16,751 bases of DNA, from assembly GCA_900550525.1 (NCBI GenBank), contig URSN01000035.1, positions 1 through 16,751 on the forward strand, written 5' to 3'. The DNA is from an uncultured Eubacteriales bacterium (GTDB lineage Bacteria > Bacillota > Clostridia > Christensenellales > CAG-138). Shown piece by piece: positions 1-7,623 of the stretch (within the stretch, counting starts at the first letter, position 1; every line of letters starts with the position of its first letter). Position numbers and translations under genes: made by a program. Under the pieces are notes generated by a model, which was not told the DNA's origin, ran no database searches, and worked only from the letters and a program-made list of their open reading frames with translations.

Positions 1-162
1 TCAGCCTAATCTGCTGTATTAAGTTGCTTTCCTGCGAAGTGCCGCAGTCATTTCTCTGGAGATTCCATATATGGCTGTATGAACTCCCTTCTATGCGCAA
101 AAGAATATCGCGAATCCTCCAAGCAAAGGTATATGTGTTTAGTATAAAATGTGTCACTCCCA
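1..162. other. AT-rich leader, no gene recognised
   Basis: This stretch is clearly richer in A and T than the rest of the window. A plus-strand frame stays open from 10 to the TAA at 145-147 (about 45 codons, ending KQRYMCLV), but its only ATG codons are at 88 and 133, it has no ribosome binding site, and I recognise no family in it. It could be the tail of a gene entering from the left or plain intergenic DNA. A second open frame from a TTG at 24 runs into tetR out of frame and is not credible. Confidence 0.4.
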
Positions 163-191
163 TTGACAAACCAAATCTATGCGGTTATAAT
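163..191 (+). promoter_or_regulatory. Consensus sigma-A promoter of tetR
   Basis: A perfect -35 TTGACA (163-168) and a perfect -10 TATAAT (186-191) are separated by exactly 17 bases. Transcription should start near 198, inside the inverted repeat at 190-219. The promoter drives tetR and probably the two ABC genes behind it, because no good promoter is visible between 850 and 939. Confidence 0.9.
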
Positions 192-219
192 ATACCAGCG
201 GTATGTACCGCTGGTATAT
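190..219. promoter_or_regulatory. Putative TetR operator (perfect 14-bp inverted repeat)
   Basis: ATATACCAGCGGTA is followed by TG and then by its exact reverse complement. The repeat overlaps the last two bases of the -10 box and covers the likely transcription start. A bound dimer there would block RNA polymerase. The position directly before tetR, and the size and symmetry, fit an autoregulatory TetR operator; that binding is inferred. Confidence 0.85.
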
Positions 220-234
220 CAGGAGGCGTAGGAA

Positions 235-849
235 ATGGAACGAACGGAAACCCAGAGGAGGATCCTCGAGGTTGGGAAAAAAGAATTTCTGGAAAAAGGC
301 TTCAAGGACGCATCTCTGAACCAAATTGTCGCGGAGGCAGGCTTCACGAAGGGTGCATTCTACGGCTACTACCCGGATAAGACCGCTCTGTTTGAAGACC
401 TTGTGGGCGAGACCGCAAGCGAGCTGCTCACCCGCTTCAAGGCGGCACAGGATGATTATTTTGACCTTATCCCAGAGGGAAGAGCAAAAGACAGTCTGGA
501 GCTTTCCACCCAGCACCTGCACGAGCTTGTCGCGTTCATGTACGACCATTTCGACGAATTCAAGCTGATCCTCTGCCGAGCGGAGGGAACGGGCTATGCG
601 GATTTCATCGAGGTGCTGGTAGAGCTGGAGGTCGATCGATCCGAAGAATACTACGCCCTCCTCAGAAAAAACGGCATGCTCTCCGGGAGCATGACCCGTC
701 AGCTTCATCACATGATCACAAGAGCTTACTTTACGGCGGTGTGTGAAACCATCGTCCACGATATGCCGAGAGAGGAAGCCATGAAATATGTCGATGAACT
801 GGCTATCTTTTTCCACTCCGGCTGGAGCGGACTTTTAAGGCTCGAATGA
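235..849 (+). CDS. TetR/AcrR family transcriptional regulator
   Basis: This is a 204-residue dimeric repressor of the TetR/AcrR type. The N-terminal HTH domain covers about residues 5-52: helix-forming EVGKKEFLEKGF, then SLNQIVAEAGFTKGAFYGYY with the typical G-x-F-Y-x-Y-F/Y pattern of the recognition helix, then DKTALFEDLV. The remaining 150 residues are the variable ligand-binding domain and do not tell the inducer. The ATG follows AGGAGG (221-226) by eight bases. The gene sits directly behind a promoter overlapped by a perfect palindrome and 90 bases ahead of a two-gene ABC exporter, so it most likely represses itself and the transporter. Its base composition is less GC-rich than the ABC genes and far less than the second half of the window, which suggests separate ancestry. 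Confidence 0.93.
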   Translation: MERTETQRRILEVGKKEFLEKGFKDASLNQIVAEAGFTKGAFYGYYPDKTALFEDLVGETASELLTRFKAAQDDYFDLIPEGRAKDSLELSTQHLHELVAFMYDHFDEFKLILCRAEGTGYADFIEVLVELEVDRSEEYYALLRKNGMLSGSMTRQLHHMITRAYFTAVCETIVHDMPREEAMKYVDELAIFFHSGWSGLLRLE

Positions 850-858
850 GCCTTAAAA
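833..858. promoter_or_regulatory. 11-bp hairpin straddling the tetR stop codon
   Basis: TTTTAAGGCTC (833-843) pairs perfectly with GAGCCTTAAAA (848-858) around the loop GAAT; the tetR TGA (847-849) begins in the loop. There is no U-run after the stem on either strand, so it is not an ordinary terminator. It could be an mRNA stability or attenuation element that sets the ratio of regulator to transporter; this is inference. Confidence 0.5.
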
Positions 859-869
859 AATAACTGTCG

Positions 870-885
870 GTTAGTCATCTCTAAC
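870..885. promoter_or_regulatory. GTTAG-N6-CTAAC dyad upstream of ABC genes
   Basis: GTTAG (870-874) and CTAAC (881-885) form an inverted repeat with a six-base spacer, about 55 bases upstream of the first ABC gene. The half-sites resemble those of DtxR-family iron regulators (GGTTAG...CTAACC), but the spacing differs from the DtxR consensus. It may be a second operator acting on the transporter alone. No clear promoter is visible next to it. Confidence 0.3.
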
Positions 886-939
886 TGGCGCGGCGCATCC
901 TCCAACAAACCTATATATTTTAAGAAAGGAACACGGAAT

Positions 940-2733
940 ATGAGCAAACAGAAAAAAGAAAAGCAGCCGCCGGTGCTGGGCAGGCTGCTGGAATACGCCG
1001 GAGGGCATAAGTGGCTGTCTGTATTGGGCTGCGGGCTGTCCGGCGTTTCGGCGGCGGTCGGTATTTTCCCGTTCGTCTTTGTCTGGTACGCGGCCAGAGG
1101 CATTTTGACGCCGGGAGGCGGCGTTTCAGCAGGGCTTGCCCGCTACGGCTGGTATGCGCTGGCGGCGGCGCTTCTGAGCGCGGCGATCTATTTCGCCGGG
1201 CTCATGTGTACGCACCTTGCGGCCTTCCGGGTGGCGACGAATATGCGAAAGGCGGCGGCCGCCCATCTCATTGACCTGCCGCTGGGGTACTTTAACGCCA
1301 ACCTCACGGGGCGGCTTCGCAAGCAGATCGACGACAACGCGGCGCTGACAGAAACGCTCCTTGCCCATACCATCCCCGACGCGGTGGGCGGGATCGTAAC
1401 GCCGATACTGGCGGTGGGGCTGCTCTTCGTCTTTGACTGGCGCATGGGGCTTGCCTGCCTGATCCCCATGATTATCGGGCTTGTCTGCCTGATGAGCATG
1501 ATGACAGGGACGGGCATGAAGTTCTTTGAGGCATACCAGCGCGCCGGAGAGCGCATTTCCGCCGAGGCCACGGAGTATGTCCGGGGCATCCCGGTGGTGA
1601 AGGTATTCCAGCAGACAGTTTACTCCTTCAAGAGCTTTCATGCCGCCATCCTCAGCTACCGTGACCTTGCCAGCGGCTACGCCATGATGTGCCGTATGCC
1701 CTACACCCTGCTTACGGTGGTGCTGAACGCCATGTTCCTGCTTCTCATGCCCTTGGGAATGGTTCTCATCGGCGGCGCGGCAGACGGCTGGGCAGTGCTG
1801 GCCGATCTGGTGTTTTACATCTTCTTCGCGCCCCAGCTTGCCTTTATGATGGAGCGGCTGATGTACGCGGTCAACGCACAGATGGAGGCCGCTGAGGCAG
1901 TGAACAAGCTGGAGGCGATATTGAAGGAGTCGCCCCTTCCCGAGCCTGCGGCGGACAGCGGAAGCAAGCCCGCGGGTAGCGGCATTTCCTTTGAAAACGT
2001 CACCTTTTCCTATGACGGCGCGGACAGACCCGCGCTGACGAATGTGAGCTTCCATCTGCCGCAGGGGGAGGCGTGGGCGCTGGTGGGCCCCTCCGGCGGC
2101 GGCAAGACCACCATCGCCCGGCTGATCCCGCGCTTTTTCGATGTGCAGGCAGGGGCGGTGCTCCTGGGCGGACGGGATGTGCGCAGCATCCCCACCGCGG
2201 AGCTGATGGAGCAGATCTCCTTCGTCTTTCAGGAGGTGCGCCTGTTTAAGAAAAGCATCCGCGACAATATCCGCGCCGCTCGGCCGGACGCCACCGAGGC
2301 GGAGATATTACACGCGGCGCAGCTCGCCCAGTGCGGCGATATTCTGGAAAAGACGCCGGGCGGGCTGGACGCCGTGATCGGCGCCAAGGGCGTGTACCTC
2401 TCCGGCGGCGAGATGCAGCGCATCGCGCTGGCGCGGGCGATCTTAAAGGACGCACCCATCGTGGTGCTGGATGAGGCCAGCTCCTTTGCAGACCCCGAGA
2501 ACGAGGCGAAGATACAAAAGGCCTTCGAGGCGCTGATGAAGGGCAAGACCGTGCTGATGATCGCCCACCGCCTGTCCACGGTGCGGAACATGGATCGCAT
2601 CCTCGTCATCCGGGACGGTGAGATCGCCGAGGAAGGAAAGCACGACGAGCTTCTTGAAAAGGGCGGCGTATACGCCGCCATGTGGGAGGAATACCAAAAG
2701 GCCGCGCAGTGGAAGGTAGGAGGTGCCGCATGA
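940..2733 (+). CDS. ABC exporter half-molecule 1 (permease plus ATPase)
   Basis: This 597-residue protein fuses an exporter-type membrane domain (about residues 15-325, roughly six hydrophobic segments) to an ATPase domain (about 348-590). The ATPase has Walker A GPSGGGKT (383-390), Q-loop Q431, signature LSGGE (487-491), Walker B IVVLDEAS (507-514) with catalytic E512, and H-loop H543. The stretch RISAEATEYVRGIPVVKVF in the coupling region resembles the IrtAB/YbtPQ-like group of half-transporter pairs, some of which handle siderophores; the substrate here is unknown. The D-loop reads SSFADPE instead of the usual SALDPE. The ATG lies nine bases behind AAAGGA (925-930). The stop overlaps the start of the second half-transporter by four bases (ATGA), so the two are surely co-translated and probably form a heterodimer in the cytoplasmic membrane. 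TetR control is likely. Confidence 0.93.
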   Translation: MSKQKKEKQPPVLGRLLEYAGGHKWLSVLGCGLSGVSAAVGIFPFVFVWYAARGILTPGGGVSAGLARYGWYALAAALLSAAIYFAGLMCTHLAAFRVATNMRKAAAAHLIDLPLGYFNANLTGRLRKQIDDNAALTETLLAHTIPDAVGGIVTPILAVGLLFVFDWRMGLACLIPMIIGLVCLMSMMTGTGMKFFEAYQRAGERISAEATEYVRGIPVVKVFQQTVYSFKSFHAAILSYRDLASGYAMMCRMPYTLLTVVLNAMFLLLMPLGMVLIGGAADGWAVLADLVFYIFFAPQLAFMMERLMYAVNAQMEAAEAVNKLEAILKESPLPEPAADSGSKPAGSGISFENVTFSYDGADRPALTNVSFHLPQGEAWALVGPSGGGKTTIARLIPRFFDVQAGAVLLGGRDVRSIPTAELMEQISFVFQEVRLFKKSIRDNIRAARPDATEAEILHAAQLAQCGDILEKTPGGLDAVIGAKGVYLSGGEMQRIALARAILKDAPIVVLDEASSFADPENEAKIQKAFEALMKGKTVLMIAHRLSTVRNMDRILVIRDGEIAEEGKHDELLEKGGVYAAMWEEYQKAAQWKVGGAA

Positions 2734-4475
2734 TCGAACGCATCCGCAAAAAATACGCCATGACGGAGAAGGGCGCAAAAGACTATGTGGCCGCCGTGTT
2801 CTGGTCCGTACTGGTCAACATCAGCAAAATGCTGCCCGTAGGCGTGCTGGCCACGGCACTCTCCGGCATCGTAGAGGCGCTGACAAACGGCACCGACCCA
2901 GGGGCGGGTCTTACGCGCTTCCTGATCGCGGGCGTCCTTGCCCTCGCCGCGCTCTTTGTGACCTTTCTGATTCAGTACAAAGCTCTATACGAAGCCACCT
3001 ACCGGGAGAGTGCCAACCGCCGCATCCGGCTGGCGGAGGTGCTGCGCCAGCTCCCGCTGTCCTTCTTCGGAAACCGTGACCTGACTGACTTGACCACCAC
3101 CATCATGGGGGATACGGAGACGCTGGAAAAGGCCTTCTCCCACTTTTACCCCGCCATGCACGGCGCGCTCATCTCCACGGCGCTGATTTCCGCAGGCATG
3201 CTGCTTTACGACTGGCGGATGGCGCTGGCTCTTTTGTGGGTGGTGCCCGCGTCGCTGCTGATGGTCTATCTCTGCCGGCGCAGGGAAAAGCGGCATATAA
3301 AGATGGGTCGCGTCTCCCGCCGCGCGGCCACCGACGCCATGCAGGAGGTGCTGGAGTGCGCGCCGGAGATCAAGGCGTGCAACCAGAAGGCGCGGTATAT
3401 CGCAGACCTGAACCGCAGGCTGGACGAGGCGGAGAGGGACACCATCCGGGGCGAGCTGTTTACGGGCTCCGTGGTCACGGCGGCACAGTCATTCCTGAAG
3501 CAGGGCATCGCCACCACCGTCCTCACGGGGGTAACGCTGATGAGCCGCGGCGCCCTGGCGCTGATCCCGTTTCTGATGTTCCTCATCGCCGCCACCCGGG
3601 TATATGACCCCATCGGCTCCATGTTTGCCAACATGGCCGCGGTTTTCGCCTGCGAGGTGCGCATCGAGCGTATGCAGGAGATCGAGAACGAAAAGCGCAT
3701 GACCGGTATGACCGAATATGATCCCGATGGCTACGACATCCGCTTTGAGCATGTGACCTTTGCCTACCGGGAAAAAGAGGACGTGCTAAGAGACGCCTCC
3801 TTTACGGCGAAGCAGGGACAGGTGACGGCGCTGGTGGGTCCCTCCGGCGGCGGCAAGTCCACGGCAGCCAGGCTGGCGGCCCGCTTCTGGGACCCGGCGG
3901 AGGGAACGGTGCGGCTGGGCGGCGTGGATGTATCCACGGTGGACGGCGAGGCACTGCTGAAAAACTACGCCATCGTATTTCAGGATGTGGTGCTGTTTGC
4001 GGATACCGTGATGGAAAACATCCGCCTCGGCAAGCGGGACGCCACCGACGAGGAGGTGCTGGAAGCCGCCAAAGCCGCCCAATGCGACGGGTTCATCCGC
4101 AAGCTGCCCCAGGGCTACCAGACGGTGATCGGGGAGAACGGCTCCACCCTCTCCGGCGGGGAGCGGCAGCGGATCTCCATCGCCCGGGCCCTCTTAAAGG
4201 ACGCGCCGGTGGTGCTGCTGGACGAGGCAACCGCCAGCCTGGACGTGGAGAACGAGAGCGCCGTCCAGACCGCCCTCTCCCGCCTGCTTCAGGGCAAGAC
4301 GGTGCTGGTCATCGCCCACCGGATGCGCACCGTGGCGGGAGCCGACCATATCGTGGTGCTGGAGGACGGACATGTGGCCCAGCAGGGCACCCCATCGGAG
4401 CTGATGGAGCAGGGAGGCCTCTACCGCCGCATGGTGGAACTCCAGAGCGAGAGCGCCCAGTGGCGGCTGGGTTAA
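2730..4475 (+). CDS. ABC exporter half-molecule 2 (permease plus ATPase)
   Basis: This 581-residue partner has the same layout: membrane domain about residues 18-310, then an ATPase domain with Walker A GPSGGGKS (370-377), Q-loop Q418, LSGGE (474-478), Walker B VVLLDEAT (494-501) with catalytic E499, a standard D-loop SLDVE and H-loop H530. Both ATPase sites of the presumed heterodimer therefore keep their catalytic glutamates and histidines. I chose the ATG at 2730 because AGGAGG (2718-2723) stands six bases before it and it overlaps the preceding stop as ATGA; an in-frame ATG at 2682 would lie deep inside the first gene. The gene ends directly at the remnant of a LysR gene with no terminator of its own; transcription probably stops at 4821-4848. 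The substrate is unknown. Confidence 0.93.
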   Translation: MIERIRKKYAMTEKGAKDYVAAVFWSVLVNISKMLPVGVLATALSGIVEALTNGTDPGAGLTRFLIAGVLALAALFVTFLIQYKALYEATYRESANRRIRLAEVLRQLPLSFFGNRDLTDLTTTIMGDTETLEKAFSHFYPAMHGALISTALISAGMLLYDWRMALALLWVVPASLLMVYLCRRREKRHIKMGRVSRRAATDAMQEVLECAPEIKACNQKARYIADLNRRLDEAERDTIRGELFTGSVVTAAQSFLKQGIATTVLTGVTLMSRGALALIPFLMFLIAATRVYDPIGSMFANMAAVFACEVRIERMQEIENEKRMTGMTEYDPDGYDIRFEHVTFAYREKEDVLRDASFTAKQGQVTALVGPSGGGKSTAARLAARFWDPAEGTVRLGGVDVSTVDGEALLKNYAIVFQDVVLFADTVMENIRLGKRDATDEEVLEAAKAAQCDGFIRKLPQGYQTVIGENGSTLSGGERQRISIARALLKDAPVVLLDEATASLDVENESAVQTALSRLLQGKTVLVIAHRMRTVAGADHIVVLEDGHVAQQGTPSELMEQGGLYRRMVELQSESAQWRLG

Positions 4476-4806
4476 TTATTCCGTCTGCCCGCTGATCCTG
4501 CCGCTATGCGAAAACATCCGGGCGGAGATACTGCACTGGCTGGGGCGCGGGGAAGGCGAACTGCGCATCCCGCTGTTTTACACGCTGCTTTCCAACGCTG
4601 CCCTGCTGGCGGACCAAGGGCGGGGCTGCGCTTTCTGCATGGACGGCGCGCTGGCCATCCGCAGCGATCCATGCCTGCGGTTCATCCCGCTGGAGCCGCG
4701 CCGTATGAACCGCAGCGTGCTGGTGTGGAAGAAGCACAGCCTGTTTTCCCCGGCCGCCTCACTGTTCATTCAGGAGATCAACCTGCTGCGGGCCCAGATG
4801 GAATAA
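4474..4806 (+). pseudogene. LysR-type regulator, 3' remnant
   Basis: A frame with no start codon of its own runs from the ABC stop to TAA at 4804-4806 and encodes about 110 residues that look like the end of a LysR substrate-binding domain. Key pieces are FYTLLSNAALLADQGRG (the fold segment usually read as N-x-x-L-V-x-x-G-x-G), CLRFIPLEPR, and VLVWKKHSLFSPAASLFI near the C-terminus. A full LysR protein has about 300 residues, so the whole HTH domain and half of the effector domain are gone. The open frame meets the ABC gene at about 4470, which suggests that the tetR-ABC cassette replaced or deleted the 5' part. A LysR gene next to a flavodoxin operon would normally regulate it, so that control may be lost. 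An ATG at 4659 could only yield a fragment. Confidence 0.8.
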
Positions 4807-4820
4807 CGCTTCCTGCCAAC

Positions 4821-4848
4821 CCTCCGGGGCATTCCCCGGAGGTTTTTT
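4821..4848 (+). terminator. Rho-independent terminator
   Basis: CCTCCGGGG (4821-4829) pairs perfectly with CCCCGGAGG (4834-4842) around CATT and is followed by six T residues (4843-4848). It lies 15 bases after the LysR remnant stop. It separates the transporter transcript from the redox operon. Confidence 0.93.
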
Positions 4849-4861
4849 GACATCCTACCAT

Positions 4862-4880
4862 TTGTCATCCGCATGGACAA
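4862..4880. promoter_or_regulatory. Possible LysR-type binding dyad
   Basis: TTGTC (4862-4866) and GACAA (4876-4880) form an inverted repeat with nine bases between, followed by an A/T-rich block (4880-4898) directly upstream of the -35 box at 4898. Location and half-site spacing would suit a LysR activator of the flavodoxin operon, but the assignment rests only on position. Confidence 0.25.
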
Positions 4881-4897
4881 TAATAAAATATAAGTAT

Positions 4898-4926
4898 TAG
4901 ACATCAAGCGGGCGCGCGCCTACAAT
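4898..4926 (+). promoter_or_regulatory. Promoter of the flavodoxin operon
   Basis: A -35-like TAGACA (4898-4903) and a -10-like TACAAT (4921-4926) are separated by 17 bases. The 52 bases to the first ATG hold a strong ribosome binding site. This is the only good promoter ahead of the redox genes. Confidence 0.65.
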
Positions 4927-4977
4927 GAAATTGGAAAAGGAAATCCGATCTTTCAAACGATAAGGAGGATGAAATGT

Positions 4978-5451
4978 ATGCGTAAAACGTTGGTAGCCTA
5001 TTTCTCGGCCAGCGGCGTGACCAGGCGTGCGGCGGGAAAGCTGGCGGCGGCGACCGGCAGCGACCTGTATGAGATCAAACCCGCCGAACCGTACTCCCAC
5101 GCCGACCTGAACTGGCAGGACAAACGCTCCCGCAGTTCGGTGGAGATGAACGATCCGTCCTCGCGCCCGGCGCTGGCGGACCATGCGGCGGATATGGCGG
5201 GCTATGACCGGATCTTCCTGGGGTTCCCCATCTGGTGGTACACCGCGCCGCACATCATCCGCACCTTTTTGGAAAGCTATGATTTTGCCGGAAAGACCAT
5301 CGTCCTGTTTGCCACTTCCGGCGGCAGCGGGTTGGGGCAAACGGCCGCAGAGCTCGCTTCCAGCTGCCCCGGCGCGAAGATCGTGGCAGGCGGCCTGCTC
5401 AACGGCAGCCCCTCGGAAGCGGCGCTCAAACAGTTGGCACAAAGCCTTTGA
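4978..5451 (+). CDS. Flavodoxin (flavodoxin_4-like), first copy
   Basis: This is a 157-residue FMN-binding electron carrier. The FMN phosphate loop is at residues 5-17 ([13 protein letters not shown]), the second flavin loop at 82-92 ([11 protein letters not shown], with W86/W87/Y88 likely stacking on the ring), and the third at 111-121 ([11 protein letters not shown]). The SYSHADLNW segment (about 39-46) is typical of the clostridial flavodoxin_4 type. Start choice: AAGGAGG (4962-4968) touches an in-frame ATG at 4969, too close to be used, but stands nine bases from the ATG at 4978, which also gives the usual [10 protein letters not shown] beginning. The gene heads a run of redox genes and probably supplies or takes electrons for the reductases there. 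It is only about 24 bases from the next gene. Confidence 0.9.
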   Translation: MRKTLVAYFSASGVTRRAAGKLAAATGSDLYEIKPAEPYSHADLNWQDKRSRSSVEMNDPSSRPALADHAADMAGYDRIFLGFPIWWYTAPHIIRTFLESYDFAGKTIVLFATSGGSGLGQTAAELASSCPGAKIVAGGLLNGSPSEAALKQLAQSL

Positions 5452-5474
5452 AGCAGGAGAAGGGAAGGAACCGT

Positions 5475-6245
5475 ATGGACCGCAAAGAAAGAACCGAGCA
5501 GAACATGCAGGAGCTGTTCCACAGCCATGCCGCCGGGGACGAGGGGACCGCTGCCGCGTTCATGCAGCTCCTGCAGGGTTATATCTTTGGGGATGTGTGC
5601 TATACCGGCAGCCTCGATAACCGGATGCGGGAGCTCGTCACGGTCACGGTGCTGACCACCCTCAGCGCCCTGCCCCAGCTCAAGGCCCATGTGCAGGCCA
5701 GCCTCAACGCCGGCTGCACGCCGGTGGAAATCCGGGAGGCCGTCTACCAGTGCGCGCCGTTCATCGGCTTCCCCAAGACCCTCAACGCCATCTCCACGAT
5801 GAATGAAGTATTCATCGCCAACGGCATCGAATTGCCCCTGCCCGACCAAACGACGCTGACCGGCGCGAGCGAGGATGAGCGGTACCAAAAAGGGCAGCAA
5901 ATGCAAGGGCCCCTTTACGGGACCGAGATTGCCGACCGTTACACCTGGCTGCCGAAGCCCTTTGATAAAGCCGTGCCCCGCTTTTTGACCGAGCTGTGCT
6001 TTGGAGATTTTGCCACCCGCACCGGCCTCGACGGCAAGACCCGCGAACTGCTGACCGTGGCGCTGCTGGCGGCGCTGGGCGGTGCACAAGTGCAGGTGAA
6101 AAGCCACGTGCAGGGCGCATTGAAGGCGGGCAGCACCAAGGAGGAAGTGGTCTGCGCCCTCGTCCATGCCAGCGGCTATATGGGCATCCCGCGCCTGTTC
6201 AACGCGCTGAATGCGTGCAAGGATCTGCTGGAGACGACCGCGTAA
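5475..6245 (+). CDS. Carboxymuconolactone decarboxylase family protein, two domains
   Basis: This 256-residue protein contains two copies of the CMD fold (about residues 30-113 and 165-250). The repeat is visible by eye: RELVTVTVLTTLSALPQLKAHVQASLNAG against RELLTVALLAALGGAQVQVKSHVQGALKAG, then similar segments ending FIGFPKTLNA and YMGIPRLFNA. The CxxC pair of AhpD-type peroxidase partners is absent, so a thiol peroxidase role is unlikely; a lyase or uncharacterised redox role is possible. Genes of this kind often sit beside flavodoxins and cupins in Clostridia, but the true reaction is not known. The ATG at 5475 follows AAGGAA (5465-5470); an upstream in-frame TTG at 5448 overlaps the flavodoxin stop and is less likely. 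Confidence 0.88.
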   Translation: MDRKERTEQNMQELFHSHAAGDEGTAAAFMQLLQGYIFGDVCYTGSLDNRMRELVTVTVLTTLSALPQLKAHVQASLNAGCTPVEIREAVYQCAPFIGFPKTLNAISTMNEVFIANGIELPLPDQTTLTGASEDERYQKGQQMQGPLYGTEIADRYTWLPKPFDKAVPRFLTELCFGDFATRTGLDGKTRELLTVALLAALGGAQVQVKSHVQGALKAGSTKEEVVCALVHASGYMGIPRLFNALNACKDLLETTA

Positions 6246-6260
6246 AGGAGGAAAACCGCC

Positions 6261-6797
6261 ATGAACATCGTTGTTTTGACGGGCAGCCCCAACAAGAACG
6301 GCTCTTCCAATCTCCTGGCGGACTGCTTTCGGCGGGGCGCGGAGGCAGCCGGGCACCGCGTGGAGATCATAGATACCGCCCACGCCGACATCCGCCCCTG
6401 CACCGGCTGCGTTCGCTGCGGCTACGAGGGCCCCTGCGCGCAGAAGGACGATGTGGAGGCCATCCGCGAGAAAATTCTCGCCGCCGATATGCTGGCGTTT
6501 GCCACGCCGCTGTACTACTATGGGATGAGCGCCCAGCTGAAAACCATGATCGACCGCTTTTGCGCCTTCAACGGCTCCCTCCAGCGCAAACACATGAAAT
6601 CCGCGCTGCTCGCTGCGGCCTGGAACAGCGACGGCTGGACCTTTGGAGCGCTGCAAGCGCACTATAAAACGCTGGTGCGCTACCTGAATCTCACGGACAT
6701 GGGCATGGTGCTGGGCTATGGCTGCGGCACACCTTCCATGACGCAGCACTCCCCATATCCCCAGCAGGCGTACAGCCTTGGCAATCGATTGAAGTAA
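6261..6797 (+). CDS. NADPH-dependent FMN reductase / iron-sulfur-flavoprotein-like
   Basis: This 178-residue flavodoxin-fold reductase has an FMN phosphate loop at residues 7-17 (TGSPNKNGSSN) and the second flavin loop at 82-92 (TPLYYYGMSAQ). Between them are four cysteines in a C-x2-C-x2-C-x5-C pattern (C47, C50, C53, C59) followed by KDD, as in NAD(P)H-dependent oxidoreductases and iron-sulfur flavoproteins of anaerobes, so it may hold an iron-sulfur cluster. The ATG lies ten bases downstream of AAAGGAGG. It follows the CMD gene by 15 bases and is surely in the same operon. The substrate is unknown; the context suggests electron transfer to small organic molecules or quinones. Confidence 0.88.
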   Translation: MNIVVLTGSPNKNGSSNLLADCFRRGAEAAGHRVEIIDTAHADIRPCTGCVRCGYEGPCAQKDDVEAIREKILAADMLAFATPLYYYGMSAQLKTMIDRFCAFNGSLQRKHMKSALLAAAWNSDGWTFGALQAHYKTLVRYLNLTDMGMVLGYGCGTPSMTQHSPYPQQAYSLGNRLK

Positions 6798-6813
6798 CGG
6801 CGCCGCGCAGAAA

Positions 6814-7085
6814 ATGAACCTGTTCAATCCAGTAAAGAGAGGAATGTTTGTGTTTGCCGTCCACTATGGGATGAAGTTTTTGAAACGAAACCGCAAAAAG
6901 GACTCCGAGAGCGCCGACTGCACCATCGACGCCGCCTGTGCCGGGGAGAATGTGTAGTATGCGCAGTGCAAGCTCGATTGCCGCGCCCTGCGGCCGGCGC
7001 GCTTTGAAATGCGGCCCGCGAATACCTGCGCACCGGCGATGGTATCGGCCCGTATCTGTCCCTTGGCAAGGAACTGAAAAAATGA
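6814..7085 (+). pseudogene. Broken small gene of unknown family
   Basis: From ATG 6814 an open frame encodes 47 residues (MNLFNPVKRGMF...CAGENV, with cysteines in SADCTIDAACAG) and ends at TAG 6955-6957. The same frame continues past the stop as YAQCKLDCRALRPARFEM. From about 7008 another frame gives NAAREYLRTGDGIGPYLSLG and KELKK before TGA 7083-7085, which overlaps the next ATG as ATGA, just as coupled genes do. The most economical reading is a former gene of about 90 codons with one nonsense change and one indel near 7005-7017. Alternatively the 47-residue ORF is real by itself: AAAGAGAGG is downstream of its ATG, so it has no good binding site. I recognise no family. Confidence 0.5.
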
Positions 7086-7585
7086 AGAAACCGCTGATCG
7101 TATCCTACTCCTATGCCGGCCACACCCATCGCATCGCGCAGGCGCTGAGCGCCCTGACCGGTGGCGACTGGTGCGAGATCTACCCCTGGCAGCCATACCC
7201 GATGGCCTTCCCGGCGCTGCTCGAACAGGTGGAAAAAGAGATACAGGCGAGATATTACCCCCGTCTGCTGACCGGCGCAGCCAGCGCAAGGGAATATTCG
7301 ATAATTTTTGCCGGTTCCCCCAACTGGTGCGGGCACATCGCGCCGCCCCTCGATTCCTGGCTCATAAAAAACGATCTGTCCGGCAAGGTCGTGCTGCCGT
7401 TTTATTCCCACTGCGGCGGCGTGCCCTGCGATTTCGGCCGCGAGCTCGCCCGTCTGTGCCCCAAAGCGGATATCCGCGCACCCCTGGGGGTATTGGAGGA
7501 CGACGGCGCGGAACTGCCGCAGCTTCTTCAGGCATGGCTGGACAAAAACGGCCTGCCAACATGGCCCGCCGCCCATGCGGGTTGA
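7082..7585 (+). CDS. Flavodoxin, second copy
   Basis: This 167-residue flavodoxin-fold protein has an FMN phosphate loop at residues 8-19 (SYSYAGHTHRIA), a second flavin loop at 79-90 (SPNWCGHIAPPL, W82) and a third around 107-117 (FYSHCGGVPCD). It is clearly related to, but quite divergent from, the flavodoxin at 4978. The start is set by MKKPLIVSYS; the frame extends upstream to 6938 without homology. The ATG overlaps, as ATGA, the stop of the decayed reading frame before it, and no clear ribosome binding site is present (AAGGAACTGAAAA is the best), so translation probably relied on coupling. With the upstream gene broken, its expression may have dropped. It is cotranscribed with the cupin gene 38 bases downstream. 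Confidence 0.87.
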   Translation: MKKPLIVSYSYAGHTHRIAQALSALTGGDWCEIYPWQPYPMAFPALLEQVEKEIQARYYPRLLTGAASAREYSIIFAGSPNWCGHIAPPLDSWLIKNDLSGKVVLPFYSHCGGVPCDFGRELARLCPKADIRAPLGVLEDDGAELPQLLQAWLDKNGLPTWPAAHAG

Positions 7586-7623
7586 ACCAAGCAAGACACA
7601 ACGATAAAAGAGGAGGAAAACCC

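Noticed and set aside
5277-6827. Minus-strand open frame of 516 codons across the CMD and reductase genes
   Set aside because: It lies antisense to genes with clear family motifs, has no family features, and long antisense frames are expected in GC-rich coding DNA.
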